59,232 nt of DNA, taken from assembly GCA_019414725.1 (NCBI GenBank), contig DXLM01000009.1, positions 1 through 59,232 of the forward strand. Reading direction: 5' to 3'. The notes beneath the pieces were generated by a model. It was not told the origin of the DNA. It saw only the letters and a list, made by a program, of their open reading frames with translations, and ran no database searches. This DNA comes from Bacteroides sp. Its GTDB lineage: Bacteria; Bacteroidota; Bacteroidia; Bacteroidales; Bacteroidaceae. The position numbers were made by a program, and so were the translations under genes. Within the stretch, counting starts at the first letter, position 1. Each line of letters opens with the position of its first letter. Of the stretch, positions 7,724 through 15,301 are shown piece after piece.

Positions 7724-8824
7724 TTATTTATGCGTTTTTACAATCTGAGTCGGAGCTAGTTCGGCATTACGCTTTTCAGTCTGTGCTACAACGTTACGTG
7801 CCAGTTCAAGGAAAGCTTGTCCGGTCACAGAGTTTTCATCCAGCGCAACCGGTGTACCTTTATCTCCGTTTTCACAGATACTCTGTACGATAGGAATCTG
7901 TCCCAGCAACGGAACATTCAGTTCTTCGGCCAGTTTCTTTGTTCCTTCTTTTCCGAAAATATAATATTTGTTTTCAGGCAGCTCTGCTGGAGTAAACCAC
8001 GACATATTCTCTACCAGTCCGAGAATAGGTACGTTTACCTTATCGTTCATGTACATATTGATACCTTTGCGTGCATCGGCAAGAGCAACCTGCTGAGGAG
8101 TGCTGACGATAACAGCTCCTGTAATAGCCAACGTCTGAAGCAAAGTCAGATGAATATCGCTTGTTCCCGGAGGAGTATCGAGAATAAAATAATCCAAATC
8201 TCCCCATTTGGCATCACCGACCAGCTGTTTCAAGGCATTGCTAGCCATACCTCCACGCCATAAAGTAGCCTGATCCGGATCGACAAAGAAGCCGATAGAA
8301 AGCAGTTCGATACCATACTTTTCAATCGGAACAATCAAATCACGACCATCTACCATTTCAGCATAAGGACGAGCATCTTCTACCTGGAACATTTTAGGTA
8401 CAGAAGGTCCGAAGATATCCGCATCGAGCAAACCTACTTTATAACCCAGTTTCGAAAGTGCTACTGCCAGATTGGCCGCTACGGTAGACTTTCCTACTCC
8501 ACCCTTACCGGAAGAAACGGCAATCACGTTCTTTACCTGCGGAAGCATCTTTCCCGGTTCCGGACGGGCAGCCTGACGACTTTCTGTAGCAATCGTTACT
8601 TCTACATCCTTTGATATATAGGTGTGAATAGCAGTTTCGGCAGATTTAACTACCGATTTCATAAACGGATCGGTCGGTTTCTCGAATATCAATGAGAAGC
8701 TCACCTTCATCCCGTCAATACGAATATTATCGGCCACCATTTCGGCTTCTACAATATTCTTTCCATTTCCCGGATAACGCACCGTTGCCAGCGCATCAAG
8801 AATAAGTTTTGGATAAAGTGTCAT
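7724..8824 (-). CDS. mrp: Mrp/NBP35-family P-loop ATPase (iron-sulfur carrier)
   Basis: A 366-residue Mrp/ApbC-family protein thought to carry or insert Fe-S clusters. An N-terminal DUF59/MIP18-like domain (~1-80) precedes the MinD-type ATPase with the deviant Walker A GKGGVGKS (~106-113), DADIFGPSVPKMF and DTPPGTSD. The CxxC pair that bridges a cluster in many relatives is missing: the segment after VENMSWF reads TPAELPENKYYIFG, and the only cysteine seen in the protein is in QSICENGD. It follows trmB by 20 bp and is probably cotranscribed with it. Cluster chemistry is therefore uncertain; family membership is secure. Confidence 0.92.
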   Translation of the reverse strand: MTLYPKLILDALATVRYPGNGKNIVEAEMVADNIRIDGMKVSFSLIFEKPTDPFMKSVVKSAETAIHTYISKDVEVTIATESRQAARPEPGKMLPQVKNVIAVSSGKGGVGKSTVAANLAVALSKLGYKVGLLDADIFGPSVPKMFQVEDARPYAEMVDGRDLIVPIEKYGIELLSIGFFVDPDQATLWRGGMASNALKQLVGDAKWGDLDYFILDTPPGTSDIHLTLLQTLAITGAVIVSTPQQVALADARKGINMYMNDKVNVPILGLVENMSWFTPAELPENKYYIFGKEGTKKLAEELNVPLLGQIPIVQSICENGDKGTPVALDENSVTGQAFLELARNVVAQTEKRNAELAPTQIVKTHK

Positions 8825-8844
8825 AATATCTCAAATTATTATTA

Positions 8845-9603
8845 TTATTTACTTGTTTTCAGCCCGCTGCGTTTGCTGCGGTTGTAACTGCGATAATCAT
8901 CCAGTTCAATTTCTACATCCGGTTCCTGCAACTCTCCTTCCTGAGGCAGACGGAACTTGATGTACTTTATATTTAAGCCACGATCCAGCCATTGCTGTTC
9001 GTAATAGGTACGGATACTCAGAATATCATCATCCATACCCGAATGGTACAGGTCATCGGTCATAAACTCTACCGGCAGATTATTGGCTTCTATCATGTAT
9101 TTGGTGTAAGTGTACATGAAATTACTGTCGGTCTTGAGATGTACCAGTCCGTCGGGCACAAGAAACTTACGGTAACGGTTCATGAAATAGGTAGAAGTAA
9201 GTCGCTTGGTAGCCTTCTTCATCTGCGGATCAGAGAAAGTCAGCCAGATTTCACTCACTTCTCCCGGAGCAAAGAAGCGGTCGATAATTTCGATATTGGT
9301 ACGCAGAAAAGCAGCGTTTTTCAATCCTTCATTCAAGGCTTCGGTAGCTCCTGTCCACATACGTGCACCTTTTATATCTACTCCGATAAAGTTTTTGTCG
9401 GCATAACGTCGTGCCAGTCCCACGGTATATTCACCGCGACCGCACCCCAATTCCAATACAATCGGATTATCGTTCTTAAAGAAATCCTTGTTCCATTTTC
9501 CTTTCATCTCGAACGGAACATCATCTACCACCGAATATGGATATTCGAACACATGCGGATACTCCGCCATATCTGCAAACTTTGCCAGCTTTCCTTTTCC
9601 CAT
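8845..9603 (-). CDS. trmB: tRNA (guanine-N7-)-methyltransferase
   Basis: SAM-dependent enzyme that makes m7G46 in the tRNA variable loop. The 252-residue protein has the SAM motif VLELGCGRGEYTVGLA (~49-64), IGVDIKGARMW (~73-83), the TrmB signature WLTFSDPQMKKATKRLTS (~119-136) and HLKTDSNFMY (~154-163). The C-terminal tail is longer and more charged than in E. coli TrmB, ending in RSKRSGLKTSK. It is the first gene of a trmB-mrp unit. Confidence 0.95.
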   Translation of the reverse strand: MGKGKLAKFADMAEYPHVFEYPYSVVDDVPFEMKGKWNKDFFKNDNPIVLELGCGRGEYTVGLARRYADKNFIGVDIKGARMWTGATEALNEGLKNAAFLRTNIEIIDRFFAPGEVSEIWLTFSDPQMKKATKRLTSTYFMNRYRKFLVPDGLVHLKTDSNFMYTYTKYMIEANNLPVEFMTDDLYHSGMDDDILSIRTYYEQQWLDRGLNIKYIKFRLPQEGELQEPDVEIELDDYRSYNRSKRSGLKTSK

Positions 9604-9632
9604 TTTTTACTGAGTTCTTCTTGTTTTGGGCA

Positions 9633-9664
9633 CAAAGTTACGTTTTTTCACCGGAACGGACAAA
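9633..9664 (-). promoter_or_regulatory. Promoter of trmB-mrp
   Basis: On the minus strand TAACTTTG (9633-9640) is a -7 element and TTTG (9661-9664) lies 20 bases upstream as the -33 element. This is one of the best matches in the window. Confidence 0.65.
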
Positions 9665-9686
9665 AAAGATTTACTACAGAAACACC

Positions 9687-9724
9687 ACGGGCAGACAGAG
9701 ATTTCAACCTCTCTGCCTGCCCGT
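9687..9724 (-). terminator. Terminator of the ilvE-DUF975 unit
   Basis: ACGGGCAGACAGAG (9687-9700) pairs with CTCTGCCTGCCCGT (9711-9724), with one G-U pair, 30 bp past the DUF975 stop. The minus-strand T tract after it is weak. Confidence 0.6.
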
Positions 9725-9753
9725 TATATATACAATGATTACAACTATCCGTA

Positions 9754-10365
9754 TTATACTTCTTCGCTGGCGTTTCTACTGCTCAATTCTGCTTTCAGAT
9801 CTTCATAAAAAGCTGCACGTGCAGTAGACATATAAGGCTGCAAAAACAGTAATCCGATACCCAAAGTCAATACAGATAAAATCATCCAGCCGATAAAACT
9901 CAAATCAAGCAAGAATAACTTCATCTTATAACCGTTCATCATGCTCATACTTTTTTCGATAGCAGCATTGTATTTCAATTCCGGTTCATCTTTTAATATA
10001 TAATAAGTCATAGCATAAGAATACGATTTGATAATACCCGGAACAATCAGCAGACAAGTCCATAACACCGTATAAATAGCAATTAAAATACCCGTACCCC
10101 AAATTCTTCCGAAATCCTTGAATCCATCAAACAGTTTTCCAATCTCAAGCGGTTTTCCTTCGCGGAACAAGTCGAGGAACAATATGGCAAATCCATACAC
10201 AAGCGGATACGTTATTATAAGTGAAACAACAGTTCCCACCTTAGGAATAGAACTAACACCTCCTGCTATCAGTAAATATAGCAACGTAACAAGTGCAGCT
10301 ATCGTCCAGTTACCCGACAGTGTAGTACGTGAAGCTGCGCGCAATTCAGAATTAAGTTTTAACAT
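9754..10365 (-). CDS. DUF975-family membrane protein
   Basis: A 203-residue integral membrane protein with about five hydrophobic segments (near 22-40, 45-65, 90-118, 147-165 and 165-180) separated by short loops, matching DUF975 proteins: an N-terminal LRAASRTTLSGNW-type segment and a long C-terminal hydrophobic stretch ending with a charged tail. No enzymatic motif or transport signature is visible and the function is unknown. It follows ilvE by 30 bp and shares its terminator, so cotranscription is likely, but a role in branched-chain amino acid metabolism should not be inferred from that alone. Confidence 0.8.
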   Translation of the reverse strand: MLKLNSELRAASRTTLSGNWTIAALVTLLYLLIAGGVSSIPKVGTVVSLIITYPLVYGFAILFLDLFREGKPLEIGKLFDGFKDFGRIWGTGILIAIYTVLWTCLLIVPGIIKSYSYAMTYYILKDEPELKYNAAIEKSMSMMNGYKMKLFLLDLSFIGWMILSVLTLGIGLLFLQPYMSTARAAFYEDLKAELSSRNASEEV

Positions 10366-10395
10366 AGTATTAGATTTTAAAGGTTAATAATTCAT

Positions 10396-11415
10396 TTACT
10401 CTACAATCATTACCCATCCGTATGAATCTGCTTCATCACCATACTGGATAGCACGCAGTTTGTTGTAAAGCTTTTCACTGATAGCACCCGGCTTACCGTC
10501 TTTTGCGATGACATACGATTTATGGTTTTCCAAATCGTCGATACGTTCAATCGGACTGATAACGGCTGCTGTTCCACATGCACCTGCTTCTTCGAATGTA
10601 GCAAGTTCTTCTTCCGGAATAGGACGGCGTTCTACCTTCATACCCATATCTTCTGCAAGCTGCATCAAGCTGCGGTTTGTAATAGAAGGAAGGATAGAAG
10701 AAGACAACGGTGTAACATATGTGTTATCTTTGATACCGAAGAAATTGGCAGCTCCACACTCATCAATATATTTCTTTTCCTTGGCATCCAGATAAAATTC
10801 ACTGGCATAACCTGCATCGTGAGCCATCTTATTGGCACGAAGACTGGCAGCATAGTTACCACCGACCTTGAATGTACCGGTTCCCAGCGGAGCAGCACGG
10901 TCGAACTCACGAATAATAACATAAGGATTGGTTGCAAAACCACCTTTGAAATAAGGACCTACCGGAGTAACGAAAATGACAAAAAGATATTCGCTTGCCG
11001 GATGAACACCTACCTGTGCACCCGTACCGATCAGCAACGGACGAATATAAAGAGATGCACCGCTTTCATAAGGAGGAATGAAACGCTCGTTTGCCTTTAC
11101 AACCATACGTACAGCTTCACAGAACTTTTCAGTCGACAGTTCCGGCATCAGAATACCTCTACAAGTACTTTGCAGACGTTCTGCATTAGCCTGCGGACGG
11201 AATACACGGATTTTTCCATCTTTTCCACGATAAGCCTTCAATCCTTCGAAAGCTTCCTGTCCGTAATGCAGACAAGTAGCAGCCATATGAATATTCAATG
11301 TTTCTTCCGAACAAAGTTCCAGTTCACCCCATTTTCCGTCGCGATAGTAGCAACGTACATTGTAATCTGTCTTCATATAGCCGAAAGACAGTTTAGACCA
11401 ATCTATTTCTTTCAT
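10396..11415 (-). CDS. ilvE: Branched-chain-amino-acid aminotransferase
   Basis: Fold-type IV PLP enzyme that transaminates the 2-oxo acids of valine, leucine and isoleucine with glutamate. The 339-residue length fits the longer BCAT subgroup. YGQEAFEGLKAYRG (~52-65), the PLP-lysine region GTGTFKVGGNYAASLRANK (~178-196), EFYLDAKEKKYIDECGAANFF (~204-224) and the phosphate-binding GACGTAAVISPI (~277-288) are visible. It is preceded by its own promoter and followed by the DUF975 gene. Confidence 0.95.
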   Translation of the reverse strand: MKEIDWSKLSFGYMKTDYNVRCYYRDGKWGELELCSEETLNIHMAATCLHYGQEAFEGLKAYRGKDGKIRVFRPQANAERLQSTCRGILMPELSTEKFCEAVRMVVKANERFIPPYESGASLYIRPLLIGTGAQVGVHPASEYLFVIFVTPVGPYFKGGFATNPYVIIREFDRAAPLGTGTFKVGGNYAASLRANKMAHDAGYASEFYLDAKEKKYIDECGAANFFGIKDNTYVTPLSSSILPSITNRSLMQLAEDMGMKVERRPIPEEELATFEEAGACGTAAVISPIERIDDLENHKSYVIAKDGKPGAISEKLYNKLRAIQYGDEADSYGWVMIVE

Positions 11416-11461
11416 TGTTAATATAATGTTTATGTTTTACATTCCGTTACAAGTATTTAAG

Positions 11462-11469
11462 CAAAAGTA
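11462..11469 (-). promoter_or_regulatory. Promoter -7 element of ilvE
   Basis: TACTTTTG on the minus strand, 47 bases upstream of ilvE, matches TAnnTTTG. Its -33 element is not clear. Confidence 0.45.
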
Positions 11470-11493
11470 AAGTTTATATTTGCAAAATCCAAC

Positions 11494-11712
11494 TTAATCA
11501 CAGCTTTTTTCCACTTTATCACCCTCATCGAGCATCTTTTTGATTTCAGCATCTGCTTTATACAGTTTATCCCGACAATACTTTATCAGTTTTTGAGCTT
11601 CTTTCAGATTATCGCCCAGCTCGTCTATATCGAGTTCGTTGCCTTCTATTCGTGCCACGATAGCTTCCAGGCGTTTCATTGCTTCGGTATAAGTTTCTTT
11701 TTTTGTTGCCAT
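11494..11712 (-). CDS. xseB: Exodeoxyribonuclease VII small subunit
   Basis: The 72-residue small subunit of ExoVII, which with XseA degrades single-stranded DNA in both directions. It carries the typical MKRLEAIVARIEGNELDIDE segment (~13-32) and a helical continuation (LGDNLKEAQKLIKYCRDKL) that forms the coiled-coil hairpin bound to the XseA tail. It lies 2 bp downstream of xseA, so the two are translationally linked and made together. Confidence 0.93.
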   Translation of the reverse strand: MATKKETYTEAMKRLEAIVARIEGNELDIDELGDNLKEAQKLIKYCRDKLYKADAEIKKMLDEGDKVEKSCD

Positions 11713-11714
11713 AA

Positions 11715-13013
11715 TTATATCACTTTACTCTTAAATTCTCCTTTCGCTACTTTAGTAACAACTTCATCACCGGGAAGAAGTTGTGTTGCATCCGTTACCG
11801 CTCTCCCATTTTTTAAGGTAATACTGTACCCTTTCTTTAACAACAGTTCCGGAGAAGAGACCTTGACTTGTTGTTCGATCAGTGCCAGACGATGCTTTTC
11901 CCGTTGTAGAATCACCTCCAAAGCCGTAGCTATACGACGGTCAATCTGCAACCGGTGTTCTTCTTTCAGGAAACGTGTCTGCCATCCCATCTGTATCTGC
12001 TTGGTCAGTCTTTCCTGACGGAAATGTTCATGCTGGAGGCGCATCTGTACCCGTACAGGAATGCGAGATACCCAATGCTCAAACTGTTCCTTTTTACGAG
12101 TAAACAAAACCGGCAGTTCCTGATAAATAAATTGTGTATAGCGTTCAAGGCGTTCTGCTGTCTGCCTCAAATGATTTATCAGAAACTCGGCAGCAGCAGT
12201 CGGAGTTTTAACTCGTGTATGCGATACCATATCGAGTACCGTATCATCACGTTCATGACCAATGCCGGTTATGACAGGTAATGGAAACTGTGCACAGTGT
12301 GTAGCAAGCTCATACGTATCGAATCCGGACAAATCGGATGTAGCCCCTCCTCCACGGATAATGACAACGACGTCCCAACGGTCGCATTCTGCATTGATCC
12401 GTTCCAGAGCAGAAATAATAGAACTTTCTACAGCTTCTCCCTGCATGACTGCCGGAAACAATCGAGAATGGAAAGCAAAGCCAAAGGCGTTGTTCTCCAA
12501 TTGATTACAAAAATCACCATAACCGGCTGCTGTAGCCGAAGATATAACCGCGATACGCTGTGTAAGTTCCGGCAATTCCAGTTCCTTATTCAGTGTCAGG
12601 ACACCCTCTTCATCCAGACGTTTCAGAATTTCTTTCCGGCGAAGTGCCATATCACCCAGCGTGTAAGTAGGATCTATATCTGTTACAGTCAACGAATATC
12701 CATAAAGTTCATGAAAATCGACACTGACCTTCACCAATACCTTAATACCCGAAACGAATGCCTGACCGGTTTCCCGTTCGAAATAAGCTTTCAGCTGATA
12801 ATATACATTACTCCAGATAATCCCCCTTGCCTTTGCAATCAGGGCATTGCTTTTTGCATCCTTCTGCACAAACTCCAGATAACAATGGCCGGAATAATTT
12901 GCCCGCACATCGCTAAGCTCCGCCTGTACCCAATAAGTATCAGGAAGACAAGTACGAATACTTTTGCGTACCAGTGAGTTCAGTTCTTGCAAAGATAAAG
13001 ATGAATGTTCCAT
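11715..13013 (-). CDS. xseA: Exodeoxyribonuclease VII large subunit
   Basis: Catalytic subunit of ExoVII (about 432 residues). It has an N-terminal OB-fold (VQAELSDVRANYSGHCYLEF, ~28-50), a catalytic core with VISSATAAGYGDF (~152-164), VVIIRGGGATSDLSGFD (~215-231), the GIGHERDDTVLD motif (~247-258) and TPTAAAE (~268-274), and a long C-terminal coiled coil. The frame opens at 13025, but the promoter -7 element at 13037-13044 leaves almost no leader for that start, and the protein from 13013 (MEHSSLSLQELNSLVRKS) matches the usual family N-terminus. It is followed at once by xseB. Confidence 0.92.
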   Translation of the reverse strand: MEHSSLSLQELNSLVRKSIRTCLPDTYWVQAELSDVRANYSGHCYLEFVQKDAKSNALIAKARGIIWSNVYYQLKAYFERETGQAFVSGIKVLVKVSVDFHELYGYSLTVTDIDPTYTLGDMALRRKEILKRLDEEGVLTLNKELELPELTQRIAVISSATAAGYGDFCNQLENNAFGFAFHSRLFPAVMQGEAVESSIISALERINAECDRWDVVVIIRGGGATSDLSGFDTYELATHCAQFPLPVITGIGHERDDTVLDMVSHTRVKTPTAAAEFLINHLRQTAERLERYTQFIYQELPVLFTRKKEQFEHWVSRIPVRVQMRLQHEHFRQERLTKQIQMGWQTRFLKEEHRLQIDRRIATALEVILQREKHRLALIEQQVKVSSPELLLKKGYSITLKNGRAVTDATQLLPGDEVVTKVAKGEFKSKVI

Positions 13014-13036
13014 AAAATCTGACACTTTCGATGATG

Positions 13037-13044
13037 CAAAGATA
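13037..13044 (-). promoter_or_regulatory. Promoter -7 element of xseAB
   Basis: TATCTTTG on the minus strand matches TAnnTTTG and supports the downstream xseA start at 13013. On the other strand TACCTTTA (13075-13082) is a near-match that may serve the MATE gene. Confidence 0.5.
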
Positions 13045-13111
13045 AAGAAAGTTTTTCCTTGTATGGAATTTTAAGTACCTTTACCGCGAATTTAATCGTA
13101 AAAAGAGTTTT

Positions 13112-14473
13112 ATGACACAAAAAGGAACAGCAACCGAACTGGGAAACCAACCCATCGGCAAACTATTGACGCAGTATGCCATTCCGGCCATTATCGCGAT
13201 GACAGCATCTTCACTTTATAACATGGTAGACAGTATTTTTATCGGACATGGAGTAGGTGCCATGGCTATTTCGGGTCTTGCCATTACTTTCCCTCTGATG
13301 AACCTGGCTGCTGCTTTCGGTTCACTGGTAGGTGTAGGAGCCTCTACCCTTGTTTCTGTTAAGTTAGGACAAAAAGATTATTCCACAGCCCAACAGATTT
13401 TAGGGAATGTAGTATCCCTAAACCTGATTATCGGTATCTTGTTTACGATACTGACACTTGCTTTTCTTGATCCTATCCTGTACTTTTTCGGAGCCAGTGA
13501 AGTTACTCTACCCTATGCACGCGACTATATGGTCACCATTCTTCTCGGAAACGTAGTTACTCATATGTATCTGGGACTAAACTCCGTACTGCGTTCTGCC
13601 GGCCATCCGCAAAAGGCAATGGCAGCAACCATACTGACCGTCGTCATCAATACCCTATTAGACCCTTTGTTCATTTACGGATTCGGTATGGGAATACGTG
13701 GAGCAGCTATAGCAACCATTCTGGCACAGATTATATCTTTATGCTGGCTAATTAAAATATTTTGCAATAAAAACGAACTTTTACATTTCCGCCGCGGTAT
13801 TTACCGATTGAAAGGCGTGTTGGTAGAAAATATTATCGGAATCGGTCTTGCTCCTTTCTTCATGAACGTAGCCTCTTGTATGATAGTGATTCTGATCAAC
13901 AAAGGGCTGAAACTGTACGACGGCGACCTTGCCATAGGAGCCTTCGGTATAGTAAACCGAATTGTATTTCTTTTCGTAATGATTGTCATGGGGTTAAACC
14001 AAGGTATGCAACCTATTGCCGGATACAATTTCGGGGCACGTCAATTTCATCGGGTAAACCATGTAATGAAACTGACCGTAATAGCTGCTACAATCGTCAC
14101 ATCTACCGGCTTTCTTGTTGGTGAACTTATACCGGAACTTGCTGTATCGGCTTTTACAACCGACAGCAAGTTGATCGAACTGTCCGCACGGGGACTCCGA
14201 ATAACTGTCATGTTCTTCCCGATTATCGGATTCCAGATGGTAACATCTAACTTTTTCCAGAGTATCGGAATGGCAAAAAAGGCCATTATCCTTTCATTAA
14301 GCCGTCAGGTACTGATTCTTATCCCATGCCTGCTGATACTTCCTTTATTCTGGGGAGCAGACGGAATCTGGTTCAGCATGCCGATATCCGATGTCCTAGC
14401 CAGCCTGATTGCAGGATTTATGCTATACAACCAGTTTAAACAATTCAAGCAAAAGGCAGCAGAAATAAATTAA
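13112..14473 (+). CDS. MATE family efflux transporter
   Basis: A 453-residue multidrug/Na+ or H+ antiporter of the MATE family with 12 predicted membrane helices in two six-helix halves. The first half holds PIGKLLTQYAIPAIIAMTAS and MVDSIFIGHGVGAMAISG; the second holds the equivalent GLAPFFMNVASCMIVILINK and GLNQGMQPIAGYNFGARQF. Both halves and the normal length argue for an intact transporter. Substrates (cationic drugs, metabolites) cannot be predicted. It is a single gene divergent from xseAB. Confidence 0.93.
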   Translation: MTQKGTATELGNQPIGKLLTQYAIPAIIAMTASSLYNMVDSIFIGHGVGAMAISGLAITFPLMNLAAAFGSLVGVGASTLVSVKLGQKDYSTAQQILGNVVSLNLIIGILFTILTLAFLDPILYFFGASEVTLPYARDYMVTILLGNVVTHMYLGLNSVLRSAGHPQKAMAATILTVVINTLLDPLFIYGFGMGIRGAAIATILAQIISLCWLIKIFCNKNELLHFRRGIYRLKGVLVENIIGIGLAPFFMNVASCMIVILINKGLKLYDGDLAIGAFGIVNRIVFLFVMIVMGLNQGMQPIAGYNFGARQFHRVNHVMKLTVIAATIVTSTGFLVGELIPELAVSAFTTDSKLIELSARGLRITVMFFPIIGFQMVTSNFFQSIGMAKKAIILSLSRQVLILIPCLLILPLFWGADGIWFSMPISDVLASLIAGFMLYNQFKQFKQKAAEIN

Positions 14474-14490
14474 AAGCAAAAATTTTTATT

Positions 14491-14498
14491 TATATTTG
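14491..14498 (+). promoter_or_regulatory. Promoter -7 element of the cytidylate kinase-like gene
   Basis: TATATTTG, a match to TAnnTTTG, 27 bases before the start codon at 14525 and 17 bases after the MATE stop. Confidence 0.5.
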
Positions 14499-14524
14499 CC
14501 TTACAAACCAAACCTCATTCAATT

Positions 14525-15157
14525 ATGAACAATCACTATATAATTAACCTCGGACGTCAGCTGGGCAGCGGCGGAAAGGAAATTGGTGAAAAACTGGCTA
14601 AAGACTTAGGTATAGCTTTCTACGATAAAGAACTGATCAATCTGGCTTCTAAAGAAAGCGGACTATGTAAAGAGTTCTTTGAGAAAGCAGACGAGAAAGC
14701 TTCGCAAAGCATCTTGGGAGGATTGTTCGGAACACGTTTTCCTTTTATAACAGAAGGAGCTTATCCATATAACTCTTATTTAAGCAACGATTCGTTGTTC
14801 AAGATACAAAGTGATGTGATACGTCATCTGGCAGAACAAAAGTCGTGTCTGTTTGTAGGACGCTGTGCAGATTATATTTTACGCGATTTCCCGCGTTGTG
14901 CCAACATTTTCGTATCAGCTTCTCCCGAAGCGCGCATTGAAAGACTGATGAAACTGCATAACATCAGTGCAGAAAAAGCAGAAGAACTGATGGAGAAAGC
15001 AGACAAAAAACGTTCTTCATATTACAACTACTACAGCTATAAGACATGGGGAGCAGCTGCAACCTATCACCTTTGCATCGATTCTTCGGTTTTAGGCATT
15101 GACGGAACTGTTGAATTCATCAAACAATTCGTAAAGCTGAAATTACAGCTTCCTTAA
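14525..15157 (+). CDS. Cytidylate kinase-like protein
   Basis: A 210-residue P-loop protein of the cytidylate-kinase-like family (Cytidylate_kin2). The nucleotide-binding loop reads GRQLGSGGKEIGEKLA (~10-25), followed by YDKELINLAS; the core CLFVGRCADYILRD (~110-123) and an Arg-rich lid (SASPEARIERLMKLHNIS, ~134-151) resemble CMP kinases. It could phosphorylate CMP/dCMP or another small substrate; a dedicated cmk elsewhere cannot be excluded. It has its own promoter and is followed by two hairpins. Confidence 0.85.
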   Translation: MNNHYIINLGRQLGSGGKEIGEKLAKDLGIAFYDKELINLASKESGLCKEFFEKADEKASQSILGGLFGTRFPFITEGAYPYNSYLSNDSLFKIQSDVIRHLAEQKSCLFVGRCADYILRDFPRCANIFVSASPEARIERLMKLHNISAEKAEELMEKADKKRSSYYNYYSYKTWGAAATYHLCIDSSVLGIDGTVEFIKQFVKLKLQLP

Positions 15158-15185
15158 ATTCTTAGAAAGTTATTTCACAGTCAAA

Positions 15186-15272
15186 AGAGAATATGTCTAA
15201 ACCATATATTCTCTTATATAATAAAAGAACCATATCATTACTCACCCAATTAGAATCTGATATGGTTCTTTT
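15186..15272. terminator. Two tandem hairpins between the convergent kinase-like gene and ppk1
   Basis: The first hairpin is AGAGAATATG paired with a slightly bulged CATATATTCTCT (15186-15215). The second is strong: AAAAGAACCATATCA (15223-15237) pairs perfectly with TGATATGGTTCTTTT (15258-15272) around a 20-nt loop, with A/T runs on both sides, so it can terminate both convergent transcripts. Confidence 0.75.
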
Positions 15273-15301
15273 TTATTTAGCTTATCGGTTGCTACACTTT
15301 T

